Numbered from the stretch's first letter, positions 1 through 9,946 are shown. The stretch: 32,740 nt of DNA from Hyphochytrium catenoides (GCA_900088475.1 FLMG01000044.1:1089-33828), one strand, 5' to 3'. Notes: generated by a model from the sequence alone, not told the origin. A program made the numbers and translations.

Positions 1-128
1 AAAATAAACCTAGGGCATCATCATACATTGGCACCGAGACAGCAGAGGCAGAGAGCGACTCACCCGTGAAGAGATGACGCGTCTGCCGTAACTGGAGTGT
101 CCTACGATTGGCTTCTTCTCCTCCTCAG

Positions 129-361
129 TCCATTCATCACGCCATCCTCCCCGTTTTCCTGCCAGCACTTACAAAGAGCTTGATAAGAAGGATAAGAAGA
201 GGCGGCCCGCACTACTGTTCGTCGCCTGCTACATCCTTACTTATAGCATCCTCCTGATACTAGCAGAAAGGTCTCAGCTTAATCGTGCCCGACGACATAG
301 AGAGCTATGCTGCAGAAAGGCCCAGAAAGCTCTGCTTCTAGCCCGTGTAGATAAGTACTAG
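129..361 (+). CDS. Possible C-terminal exon of a membrane protein (partial)
   Basis: After a pyrimidine-rich stretch ending in CTCCTCAG (121-128), a frame with codons from 131 stays open to TAG at 359-361. It encodes a lysine-rich segment (KELDKKDKKRR), then a hydrophobic helix (PALLFVACYILTYSILLILA) and an Arg/Lys/Leu-rich tail. There is no ATG in this stretch, so it would need an upstream exon at or beyond the window edge. The membrane protein at 397 begins only 35 bases downstream on the same strand. If a 38-nt GTAGAT...AAAG intron (347-384) were removed, the two would join in frame, making this the N-terminal part of that protein. No family was recognised. The single helix and the acceptor-like site are the only support. 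Confidence 0.33.
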
Positions 362-396
362 GCCTCCTATCGCAGCCAGCAAAGAACTGGAGAAGA

Positions 397-1674
397 ATGG
401 ACGAGCATCCTCAATACTTTGACTGCACCACCTTGCGTCTCTGTCAGCCACTGATTACTTTCCTCAGAGGCGGGCCAGTGTTGGATGACATCGCCAAGAA
501 ATCCTTAGTAGAGGCGCGGACAGAGATAGACAAAGCTCTGCTAAAGCACCATCAAGTGCCATCTTCCACCTCTTCCATTGTAGAAGTCAAGACCAGATCC
601 CTGGGAAAGAGATTTCTAGCGCAAGTAACAGCAGGGCCTCCTTTAAATGCCGCAGCGGCTGATCCGTCCTCCGCTGATAATGCTCAGCAGAAATGGGCAA
701 CGTATACCTACCAACTACCGACTCTTGGCGCCGGAGGGCTTGCAAAAGAAGAAGAGGAGGAAGGGCAAGAAGGAGGAGAAACAAGAAGAAGAAGAGAAGC
801 AAGGCGGCGCGAGCAGGCCTCGTCTTCTCACAGAAGAAAGAAGAGAGTGATGGTGGCTGTTAAGCCTTACACAGAGTTCAGTGAGGAAGAGAGCAACTTG
901 ACCGTCATGGAATGGATCCTTGGGAGACGGTTCTTTGAGTGGTGGTGGCGCTGGAAGAGGTGCTGGTCCCCGATCGGGTGGACTTTCTTTGTCGGCGTCA
1001 TCTCCTCCTGCATATCCTATCTTTCTCTGGGGCTCACAGAGGCGCAGAATTCTAAGATGATGTTTGGCTGTTCCATCGCGCTTCTTTGGTTTATGCTTCG
1101 CTATGCCTCTATTTCCAATCTCTCTCTCTTGGTTTGCTCGCTAACGACGTTTGAGGGGTCCGTCTTTTGTCTAGAGCTCTTCCTGTTTGGAGTTTCTCTC
1201 TCTCTTGTCTTCTGCTCCACCCTTTCTGGGATTTTGTTTGGCTTCTTCTCCTTCTCTGCAATTGGTATTACTTTTCTCACCTACGACACAATGGGGAGCT
1301 CACTGAGGAAGGACATGAGAAGCACGTATGCCGTCTGGTGCCTCTTCTTCGCTGTCATTCTAGCTCTTCTCTACCTCAGAGTGCCGCCCCAGATGTGCTC
1401 CTATCGATTCGATATCAGCAGGGCAGAGCTCGTAGAGGACAAACAGGGCAGGTGGTTGCCACTTAGCATGTCAGTGGTAGAGTTTTGTCTGAATCGCGGA
1501 TTTACTATGATGGTTCTCATATTAAGGACGACGTACTTAGCGCTGAAGCATCCTGAAGACTGTGCCGTTATCAGGAGCAGAGTGCGGATCATGGAGATCA
1601 TCAGCCATCCTGCAGGTGCTACTCAGCTGGAAGCTGGTCGAGAGAGAAAACGAGAAAAAAGAGACAGGGGATGA
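397..1674 (+). CDS. Multi-pass membrane protein of unknown function
   Basis: An ATG-initiated 425-residue frame of unrecognised family. Residues 1-110 are soluble. Residues ~116-152 are highly charged (Glu-rich, then Arg/Lys-rich). An aromatic/basic patch (RRFFEWWWRWKRCW) at ~176-189 precedes about four hydrophobic segments at roughly 194-212, 222-246, 257-292 and 315-333. This suggests an integral membrane protein with a cytosolic N-terminus. The C-terminal end is uncertain. After HPAG (about residue 405) the frame ends in low-complexity basic residues, and a GTGCTA donor near 1616 with pyrimidine-rich acceptors near 1733 (TTTCTTTATAG) could replace them with another short exon. The start could also be extended through the preceding 129-361 segment. 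The membrane topology is clear from sequence, but no function can be assigned. Confidence 0.6.
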   Translation: MDEHPQYFDCTTLRLCQPLITFLRGGPVLDDIAKKSLVEARTEIDKALLKHHQVPSSTSSIVEVKTRSLGKRFLAQVTAGPPLNAAAADPSSADNAQQKWATYTYQLPTLGAGGLAKEEEEEGQEGGETRRRREARRREQASSSHRRKKRVMVAVKPYTEFSEEESNLTVMEWILGRRFFEWWWRWKRCWSPIGWTFFVGVISSCISYLSLGLTEAQNSKMMFGCSIALLWFMLRYASISNLSLLVCSLTTFEGSVFCLELFLFGVSLSLVFCSTLSGILFGFFSFSAIGITFLTYDTMGSSLRKDMRSTYAVWCLFFAVILALLYLRVPPQMCSYRFDISRAELVEDKQGRWLPLSMSVVEFCLNRGFTMMVLILRTTYLALKHPEDCAVIRSRVRIMEIISHPAGATQLEAGRERKREKRDRG

Positions 1675-1675
1675 G

Positions 1676-1986
1676 AGGGAAAAATCCAAGCTACTATGGA
1701 GGAGAAACGGAAGTGATATTTTTCTTTATAGAGGATGATGGAGATTCGGAGCTGACTTGCAGCGCGAGGTCGAGATGCTTCGGATGACTGCTGATTTGAG
1801 ACTCATACTTTCCTTATAATCTTTATATTATTATCTTTAGCGTTAGGGACTTAGTCCTTTCTTCAGCAGCTATCGTCATGTGCCAGGACGGGCAGTGCCT
1901 GCAGACACTCTTCCTTTGCGCATAAATAAAGGTGGACTGGGAGAAGGGAAAGCGGAGTGTAGCCTGTATAACTGGGCAGCAACACC
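1676..1986. other. Spacer with possible 3' exon of the upstream gene
   Basis: This stretch has no gene I can defend. It contains the pyrimidine-rich acceptor TTTCTTTATAG ending near 1733 and short open tails in two frames, one of them heptad-like (REVEMLRMTADLRLILSL, ending at TAA near 1820). These could be an alternative last exon of the preceding membrane protein. An ATAAATAA motif at 1922-1929 lies about 60 bases before the ATG at 1987 and could act as a TATA element. Confidence 0.3.
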
Positions 1987-2312
1987 ATGGCATTGGAGGC
2001 AAGGCGAGGGTAAGTAGAAGGCATTGAGGATGTGCACCAGGATCAGTTTGTTCTCCAACCATGGGAATGCGGGTGGCCACTATCAGGTTTCTGGTGCGAA
2101 GTAAATGCTTCTTCTTCTTCGCCACTGTAACTTTTGGTCTACACGGAAAGCATGGGAGAAGCTTGCCGGTAGTCGGTAGGGCGGTCTTATAACTCTTCTT
2201 TTGTTCTCTCTCCCCTCGCTCTATTGCGTTTCGGCCCAAGCTTCTTTCTTTCTAAAAGGTGGCTTCTTCAACGGGTATCCCAATACCGCAGATAAAGTTA
2301 TTTCCCGGTTAG
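1987..2312 (+). CDS. Doubtful small spliced gene (52 aa)
   Basis: Three pieces, 1987-2009, 2087-2168 and 2259-2312, join in frame across GT-AG introns of 77 and 90 bp. The first donor is a strong GTAAGT. The ATG lies in an ideal ACCATGG context, with an ATAAATAA element upstream. The predicted 52-residue product is basic and has one short hydrophobic run (CFFFFATVTFGL) near residues 17-28, so it could be a small single-pass or mitochondrial protein. No family was recognised. The opposite strand carries a 138-codon open frame over the same bases, which weakens the case. Support comes only from splice-site quality and frame consistency. Confidence 0.25.
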
Positions 2313-3825
2313 CGGGCAGGAAGGTTGAGGCGGGCTGACACCTTGAAAGAGGTTATGGATGCAGTCAACAGCTTCATTACCTGATTATAAGCAAGGACAG
2401 AACAGCGCACTGCCTTCACTATAGGCAGCGGAGGACAGCCGGGGAAACGACGTTACTTGCCGTGAGCCTCACCGTTCGAACCACTGGCAGACCACTCTTG
2501 TTCACAAGGGAATAGGGTTGGCCAGTCGCCATCATCCATACAATGTATGTACCTGCCATACACCATCCTGGCGCTTAGCTAGGGAACTACCCTCCGAAGC
2601 TGCTAGCAACAGTCTGTTATGGCTGAGATGTATTAAAGCCCCAGTCTAAAGCGCGACAACAGCAATAGGCACCGACTCGATCTTGAACAAAGCACAACTA
2701 ACTCAGGTGGTACTCAACTCTCCAGGTAAGTAAGATAGCGGGAACCACATGCAATCAATAGCCCTTTCGGCCTCTTCTACAGCTTCGTCTCCAGATCGAG
2801 AGAGCTTCAGATCGACTCGGCCTCTCTCCTCCAGAAGGCAATCATCTGACAGAGCTCAGAGGCCATCAGGGGCCAGAGCTCCAGAGATTCTCCACCACCA
2901 ACCAGCCGCCCATCCAATCCATTCCAACACTTGTTTGGAAATAGCCATTTCTCCCAGTCCGACTCTACCAGGCTCACATAGATTCTGCCATGGGCTAGAA
3001 GGAACATGGTCGGAGGACTATGGGACAAATTGGGATACAGAGCGCTTTATGGAATATTTAGCATCAAGTTCTAAATATGGCAGTGATTAGCCTAAGCAGC
3101 TCCGCCAATCATGGACAGCTAAATAGTGAGGTGTCCAATAGGAAAGCCCAGTTACCATTAGGTCGTCTCCTATTGGCCAAGAGCATGATCACAAAATCAT
3201 TGCGCAGATCAGGTCACTAAAGATCTTGTCTGTGATGATGGCGATGCGTCCATTGTCCTTGAATATCCATACATTTTATATGCAATGAAGCTTAAGAGTG
3301 TGCCTCTCTCTGCAGCTCCGGCCAGAGCGAGGGAACTAAAGGTCGCAGGACATGGCGCGTTCTCTCTCTCTCTCTCTTTCGTTCTCTTGGATCTCTCTCT
3401 CTCGCACACGTTTCTCTCCGTCTCTCCTTTTGCGGGCCGTAGGGGTCTTTCCTCTCTGTTTCGTCTGAATAGGGTCAGCGACCTTAGTGTGACGTGCTCA
3501 TGACGACCGGTCTCTCTACGGTGGCGAAGTCTCAGACAGAGGTGCACAAAGAACTGAGTGATCTCCAGTTCAGTCCATAGCCCTTCGACCCCTGCGGCTG
3601 GCGGCTTCCTCTCTCCCTCTCTCTCTCATTCTCTTTGGCTTCTTCCTTGTCCCAACCCACCCGAAGCTAGACCTCCGTGTCCCCGATAACTGGCTGTTGC
3701 CGGGCTATTCTCTCTCTGCTCCATGAAAATATTCTGTTGCTTCCTTCTTGTTTGTAAATAACATATTACATCGTAATGTACAATCTATATATACCTTTTT
3801 CTATTCTTCAGTCACATCGCATTTG
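2313..3825. other. Intergenic region with CT-rich tracts
   Basis: No convincing gene. Open frames at 2749-3090 (plus) and 2807-3028 (minus) overlap antiparallel without recognisable domains. CT-rich, polypyrimidine stretches occur at about 3357-3430 and 3605-3645 on the plus strand. A pair of inverted CCAAT elements lies at 3135-3176. The F-box/ARM gene ends at 3826 on the minus strand, so the right part probably contains its 3' UTR. Confidence 0.5.
3135..3176. promoter_or_regulatory. Inverted pair of CCAAT boxes
   Basis: CCAATAGGA at 3135-3143 and its exact reverse complement TCCTATTGG at 3168-3176 form a 9-bp inverted repeat with a 24-base spacer. CCAAT pairs of this kind are typical NF-Y binding sites in eukaryotic promoters. 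No well-supported gene starts next to it on either strand, so promoter function is only an inference. Confidence 0.3.
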
Positions 3826-6252
3826 TTAGAACGCCAGTTGCGGGGGAGAGACGGCGGGAGGTTGCCCTCTTCTCTCTTCGCCGATGAGAAAGAGAGCCTG
3901 AAGTGTGCTCTCGGTTACTCTGCTAAACACTTGGTTCTGCTCCTGCATCCGCAGGGCAAGCTTCAGCCTGTCCATAGCACACTCGGCTCGCAGGATGGGG
4001 TGGTTGGAAGCTTGAGGGAGATGACGTATAGGAGAGAGTGGAAACAAGAGGCATACAGAAAGGAGGACACACAGAAAGCGCCGTCAGCATACGTAAGCAT
4101 AGACTAAGACATAACACCTCAGGCTCGCTAGGTCTCTACCCTCACAACGACTCGCAACAAATATCCAGAGCAGGTATCTTGAAGTGGAGATAGCGTGAGA
4201 AGTTGGAAACGACAAAATCGTAATGAAGAGGAGAAGCAATGGTTGCAGCATCACTGGAGGAGATGTAGACACAGGGAATAAACATGGAGGCAATAGGCGT
4301 AGATTCACTCCCACAAAGCAGGTAACATGCCGGCTGTTCCCTTCACTCCGTCAACTCTTTTTCCCTCCATTACCGTCTATGGAGAGATTCCGTAGTACCA
4401 GGCAGGCCCTGCTGAGTAGGGCAGGATGCTCTGTGTAGCGATCCATTGCCCTTAGCAGGAGCCTTATGGTGCCGGGCTGGATGGGCCGACCGCAATCACC
4501 CGGAACCACCAGATTTACAAGCGCGCAAAGTGCCCGAAGGTGCACCTCAAAGTGCGTTGGGAAGGATTGCATAGCGCTTAGAATCAACTCAACTCCGCCC
4601 TAGAAGTTGAGAGATCAGTTAGTAGAGTGTTCGCTTGTTGTTACGTTGCACCTCATCCTGCTTCCCCACCGTATTATTCCTCATCTAGACTGTTCCTTTG
4701 CAGACATCACATTTAGCTGAAAAGGAAAAGTGGTACCGCATCCCGCCACTCCGGTTGATCTGCTATTACAGCTAATCTAACAACAGCTGCATCGCCTGAC
4801 TCCTTTCCCTTACCAAGTCTATTATCTTCTCTTTCGACTTGGAGACCAGGGCGATATTAACGAGGGACCAGGCCGCAACCGACTGCAGCAGGGGGCTTTG
4901 GGTGTGCGTCCTCATAATATTTAAAACAGTCTCCACACCGCCCGCTAACAGGTAAAGAGTGAGATTAGAGCAATCGCGTACCAAGTAAGCTTGAGCGAGC
5001 GGAAAGCCCCTTCTTAAAAGGGCAGTACGTAATGATTGATTGTGTATAGCCAACCGGAGCCAATTTGGGGAGACAGAGGAGTCATTACCTTCTCCCAGAA
5101 GCTGGGAATTCCGTGTCGACTCGCAGCTTCCCCTAAACGTTTCCCCTTCCGTTCCTCCGAGCGGTCGAGAAAGAGTGATGATGGCGGTCAAGCCTTTAAG
5201 TGTGATATCCTCATACCCCTGACATTTGAGGTGTTAACTCTGCAATCCCTTCAAACAGAGAGCAATGTCTGTCTCTTGATCTCTCTCCCATAAGGTGAAA
5301 ATGGCAATACATGGTCTAAAAGTTCCCGCACTTCCAACTCCCGTCGGATTGAACCCTCCGTCCTCTCGTCTTGGCGATCCCTTAGGCAAATGCTCTCCAT
5401 CTCGTTCTTGAGAAGATTATCCATTCTCTCTAGAGTTACTTCCTCTCTCTTCACACGCTCTGCCAGTAAGCCTTAGGCGCCATGCCTTACCTTGTAGGCG
5501 TCTAGTACTTTCAGAAGATGCGGTATCCCTCCGCAGTCTCCAAAGAGCGATCTCTCGCGCTCCCTTTCTGCCAAAGTACTCAAACGCTCAAAGCAAAGTC
5601 CCTAATTGAAGCGGTAGCGAGGTGATTCAACATTGAAGAGCGAAAGAGGGGATAGAAGAGGTAACAGAATGTGCTAGCAGCTAAACAAGCAAGCAGGATG
5701 GAATGTGCGACGTCTTAGCGTCTGGTCTAGGCGTAACTACGTGTGGAGGAGGACTTGACGGAGAGGGAACTTGCGGGAGAAGAAGAGAATTCAGAGGAAA
5801 GCGAGAGAAAGGAGCAAAGAGAGGACAACAGACGGCAATCTGCCTCTGGAGCGTACCACTAAACCTGCCACGGAGTCGAAAGAACTCAGGATGGAGACCA
5901 CGTCAGCAGGAGACGGGTTCTTCAACACTTCTCTGGCGGTACAGAAGTGACGGTACAGCTCTCGACAAGACCTCAATTTCCTACCATCTCGCTGTAGGCG
6001 CCACGGAGCGTCAATACACAGACGAAACCATAGATTCTCATTCCGAGAATAGGCCAGAAAGAACCGCCGACAGAGAGGCATCTCTAACAACTGCACTATC
6101 TCTAGCGGGTCCAACCAGGAGAGGATGTACTGCATGACGTCGATGGAGAGAATGCTTAGCAAATCGTGCCGTTCTGCTTCCCTTGACGGACTGGACGACG
6201 GGAACTGCCCTATGAGGCGGCGGGACCGCCTCCACCCGGAGAGCAGGAGCAT
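3826..6252 (-). CDS. F-box protein with armadillo-type repeats
   Basis: Minus-strand gene, modelled as 6252-5857, 5601-5491, an exon at about 5457/5427 to 5311/5257, 5218-4814, 4599-4374 and 4010-3826 (TAA). The protein is about 480-507 residues. The N-terminus carries an F-box at about residues 30-80 (DLLSILSIDVMQYILSWLDP ... NENLWFRLC), the module that binds Skp1 in SCF ubiquitin ligases. Later exons have armadillo-like repeats: GGIPHLLKVLDAYK, AGGVETVLNIM...SVAAWSLVNIAL, GGVELILSAM...LRALCALVNLV and ACLVLRNLSIDA...LRAECAMDRL. By analogy it could be a substrate receptor that grips its target with the ARM surface. Phases agree at all junctions, but both ends of exon 3 are ambiguous and two introns (255 and 363 bp) are long for this window. 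ARABIDILLO-type proteins share this domain pairing, but orthology is not claimed. Confidence 0.78.
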
Positions 6253-6296
6253 CCCAGTTGCGGGAGAGAGGAGCAGTTGACTAATAGACAGGGGAC

Positions 6297-7050
6297 CTAC
6301 TTGACAGGAAGAGAGACAGAGAGAGAGAGAAAGGGAGACAAGAGGAAGACAGGTAATGGTCTCTCTTTCGCTCTTCCGCTTCCGGTTCTCTCGTGACGGC
6401 AGCGCGGTCGTTGTGTAAGGAAGAGCGGCGGCTTTCTATGTAAGAGGATGGCCAGTGTCGCGCTGCTATCAGTAAGTATGGTACACTTTGATGGGAAGAG
6501 CAGCCTCCAAAGAGAGTGAGAGACAGCCTTTCTCTTCCTGGTCCGATGTCGCGTTTGACTCTGTCTCAAGACTAGACGAGTCCTTTACATAATCGTCCTC
6601 CAACTATTGGGAAGAGAGAAATGGCAGGGACAGGTGAAGGAGACCAAGAGCTGAGCGGGAAATGTGCGAAGGTCGAAGCAGCGAGACACCAAGCGACAGA
6701 GGGCGAGGGAAGCGGAGAGAGAGAGAGCGGAATCATTGAGTGCAGACAGACCAAAGTCATTAGAAGAGGGAAAGATAACGGCGTCAGAAAGCGAGAGAGA
6801 AAAAGACCAAAGATGGAGACGATGAAGGAGGAGGCGAGAGATGAAGGACAGGAAAGAGACAGTAGGATGCCCAGAAAGAGGCAAGGAGAGGAAGGGAGAG
6901 ACAGAGAGAGAGCGAGAAAAAGAGAGAGAGACAGAGCGAGAAAGAGAGGAGAGAGTGAGAGAGAGAAAGAAAGAGGAGGAAGAGACGAGAGAGTGGAGAG
7001 AGAGAGAGAGAGAGAGGGAGCGCGTGGGAGGGAAAGAAAGCGTAGACCTG
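6297..7050. repeat. GA-rich purine tract (low complexity)
   Basis: The plus strand is dominated by GA dinucleotides and GAGA/GAAAGA runs, densest at 6300-6345, 6705-6735 and 6890-7045. It reads as CT-rich on the minus strand, directly upstream of the F-box/ARM gene. Both strands give long open frames made of Arg/Glu or Ser/Leu repeats. These are composition artefacts, not genes. Such a tract could serve as a GAGA-type promoter element or a CT-rich leader for the F-box/ARM transcript. Confidence 0.8.
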
Positions 7051-8107
7051 AACTCTTGCGAATCGCTGCTTCCAAACCAACCTGCTTGATGCCCCTCCTG
7101 TTACTGATAAAGCCAATATAACCCTTATTCCTCCAGAATCGGTCTGACCAAGAACCCAAGTTTCTACATCAAGGTACCCGGACTATATAAAAGGGTTTCG
7201 GAGATATATTGCCGTGGCGCAGCAATAATCCCTTGGCAAATCCGCTATTTTATACTTCTATTATAACTTGGTTAGCTTTATTGAAGAAGAGCTCCATTAC
7301 AAAGGCCTATATTTATTGACTAGCCAAGGACAAGACCCACAAACCCACAATACACAAGTCTGAACCCTAATCGTCTAGTAATCACTTCTGCTATCTTCAG
7401 CAGATCAATCTCTGGTATTCCCGCCAGTTTTGAACTGCAATGCAAAGAGAGCGAGACCAGTGCGAACACCTAACAAAGAGCTGAGGGGGGAGAACTATGG
7501 GAGGAGGGCGCAGCGACGGCACCTTGTTAACAACTCGGCATTGAGTTCGTTTCCATGTTTTGCAGGTCGTGTATAGTACAAGTAGAACTGTGAAGGATAA
7601 GCAGTCCAGCCTGGGGTCAATGAAGTCATAAAGCACAATGGATGCTATAGCACAAGTGCAGATTCTTCAATAATTGAGACCACCACTGTCAGCAGAGAAG
7701 CACCAGGCTACAAGCGAAGAAGTCTGTCATTCATATCTCCATCTACGCTTAACAAAGCGGTATCTCAAGCCTAGATGATGCAGGACGACTCCATGTCAAA
7801 CAAAGAGCGGTACAGAGGCTTCGGGGCTGCTATTAGCATGCTTTATAACAAGAAGCTAGAGAATAATAATTAGAAGCATAGAATAAGAACTCAAAAAGAG
7901 CAAGACGGCAGATTGGAAACTAGTAGTAGTAGGAGCGGAGAAAACTGCCGCAAAAGAGGCAGTCATGTTAGGGAATTACAGAGAAAAGGATTAGGAGGGT
8001 TAGATCGAAAGGGGAGGGAGATTTTAGAAGAAGAGGCAAGCACGCAATAGTAGGCAATCCTCTATAAGGAGAAAGCACAATCCGCGCCACAGATGATAAG
8101 CAGCTTG
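7051..8107. other. Intergenic region between F-box/ARM gene and importin alpha 3' end
   Basis: No supported gene. On the minus strand, AATAAA-type signals occur near 7275 and 7312 (read as TTTATT on the plus strand) and could end a long importin alpha 3' UTR. A minus frame at 7636-7397 has a short hydrophobic run but no recognisable domain. A TATA-like element on the plus strand is listed separately. Confidence 0.5.
7184..7192 (+). promoter_or_regulatory. TATA-like element (TATATAAAA)
   Basis: A canonical TATA-box sequence (CTATATAAAAGGG context) on the plus strand. No plus-strand coding gene follows it within 3 kb. It may drive a non-coding transcript or be a chance match. I saw no snRNA signature or tRNA B box downstream. 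Confidence 0.35.
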
Positions 8108-9799
8108 CTATTGCATGCCACCCCCGAAGTTGAACATTTGCTGTTGGCCTTGGAAGTTTGGTTGCACGCCAGCCCCAAAGTTGAATTGCCCCGTGCTGCT
8201 GTCCACCGCAGGGGCGATCGACGTGTCCTCCTCCTCTTCTACACCAAAGAAGTCCTGAATGATCTTCACTACCTTCTCATAGATGTCTGCATTGCTATGG
8301 TTCTGCAGCTCCTCCAGCTTGTTAAGACCGCCGGCCTCATCTACATAGGTTGCCCATTCGCTAATGCCGCCATCAGGGCACTCCTTAGCCCCAATCTTCA
8401 GAATATTCTCCAGTCCTTCAAGTGCCACAGTGATGATCTTCGGGTCATTGACTGATAAGAGATCGCAGAGAGGTTTGATGCAACCCTGGTGCACTAGGTA
8501 CTTGATCTGCTGCGGAGTACCGCTGGATGTCGCGTTGGAGATGGCCCAGGCAGCTTCCTTCTTGATATCAAATTCAGCGGTGCTTAGCAAAGCGATAAGA
8601 GGAGGAATAATGTTGGCATCAATGACTGCTTGGATTTGATCCTTATTCCCAGCAGTGATGTTGGATATTGTCCAGCAAGCTTCCTTTCTGATGCCTTTCT
8701 TTGCGCTGCCCAGGAGGGAGAGGAGGCTAGGTAGGCAGCCATAGTTGATCATTATCTGAGTCTGCTCGTCGTTGCCTGTAACAATGTTTCCAATGGTACG
8801 CAGCGCTGGTGTCTGCACGCTTGGAGACGGCGCCATGAGAAGGTGAACAAGTCTACCACCTACGCCGGCCTCCAAGACGGCCTGAATCTGTTCGTTGTTG
8901 CCATCCGAGAGGTAAGAAAGGGCCCAGCATGCATCTGTTAGGACTTCCTCGTCCTGAGTATGGATAAGATGAGAAAGAGTCTGCAGAGAAGGGCTAACCA
9001 GCTCGAAAGGAGGATGTGGCTTCCCCCTGCAAAGATTAGAGAGAGTCCAGGTTGCATTTCTCATCATTGAAAGCTTCGCATGCTGGTTGAGCTGCTGGAG
9101 CAGTGGCACCAAAGCGCCAGCTTGGAGGACGATGTTCCTGCATTCTGCAGAGTCGCCAGCAATATTGCCAAGAGCCCAGACGGCCTGCTCTCTCACATCT
9201 TCGCTTGGAGACATGAGCAGCTTGCAGAAGCGCGGTACGGCACCCTTCTCAATGACCACACGAGTATGTGCGGAGGTACCAGACGCAATGTTGGTCAGAG
9301 CCCATGCAGCTTCAAATTGCAGCAGAGGCTTGTCATCGCATTCCAGAAACTCTACAAAGCGGGGAACTACTCCTGCGTCAATGACTTGCTGGATAGGTGG
9401 GTTTCTTTCAATCGAAAGAAGCTTCCTGAACTGCATTGTAGCCTCATACTGGACCTTAGGATCCATAGAGTTCACCCCCATTACCATGGCGGGAAGATTC
9501 TCCAGTTTTTCCATCACAGAGGAGTCATACCGGGCAAAATCCTGGCCCATTCCACCTGCTGCACCAGCATCTCCGCCTCCAACGGCCGCAGTACGGCGGC
9601 GTTGATTCAGCCTTTCCTCCTTCTTGGCTTTTCTGATCTGAACAGATGTCTCCTCTCTTCGCCTACGCGCGTCTGCCTCATCTATGACCTGTACGGCATA
9701 GTCGTCAATACAGCACCTGCTCGACATGACGAACCTCGTAAATGAGTGCATCTATACCTTCTTGAACTGCTGCTGCCGAATTCTTGCCTTATCAGCCAT
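8108..9799 (-). CDS. Importin subunit alpha (karyopherin alpha)
   Basis: Nuclear-import adaptor that binds classical NLS cargo and links it to importin beta. Two exons, 9799-9758 and 9688-8108 (stop TAG), are joined across a 69-bp GTATAG...TACAG intron and give 540 residues, the usual family length. Residues 1-~55 form the basic importin-beta-binding domain ([31 protein letters not shown]). An armadillo solenoid follows, with the family's W-x3-N cargo-binding ladder visible in [47 protein letters not shown] and [13 protein letters not shown]. The acidic C-terminal stretch (EEEED) matches the CAS/exportin contact region. [11 protein letters not shown] was chosen as the start because it matches the conserved N-terminus. 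The frame itself stays open upstream. The gene lies tandem to, and 1.86 kb from, the F-box/ARM gene on the same strand. Confidence 0.97.
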
Positions 9800-9946
9800 G
9801 ATTTCGCAGTAACAAGCTAGCGGTAAGCTTCTAACGTCCCCTAGTGATGAAAAAGGCAGTCCTTTCGTTAGAACAAGAAAACTCACCTTCAAGATTCTCA
9901 TCAATAGCAGAAGGAATGGCTTTTCTACAAGTCCATCCCCACTCAC

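Noticed and set aside
847-900. Similarity between 849-877 and 5175-5200 (GTGATG-TGGC-GT-AAGCCTT)
   Set aside because: Short and imperfect, on opposite coding contexts. It is consistent with chance and not a dispersed repeat.
2460-2500. GTTCGAACC match to a tRNA B box
   Set aside because: No matching A box or acceptor stem at the right spacing on either strand.
2749-3090. 113-codon plus frame with ATG, and a 73-codon minus frame inside it
   Set aside because: Neither has a domain or clear splice context, and they exclude each other. Left as intergenic.
3209-3547. 112-codon minus frame and 72-codon plus frame
   Set aside because: Driven by CT repeats, with no recognisable domain. Both strands are open because of composition.
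4690-4725. Extra exon in the F-box/ARM gene after the good acceptor CCTTTTCAG
   Set aside because: No suitable donor follows before a stop in the required phase. Direct joining to GGVELIL keeps the ARM pattern.
6572-7159. Long frames on both strands (195 aa minus, 166 aa plus)
   Set aside because: They consist of Ser/Leu or Arg/Glu repeats produced by the GA-rich tract.
9080-9745. 221-codon plus-strand frame over the importin alpha gene (also 9087-9605 and 8093-8455)
   Set aside because: Antisense shadow of a strongly conserved coding region. It shows no domain and no splice signals of its own.
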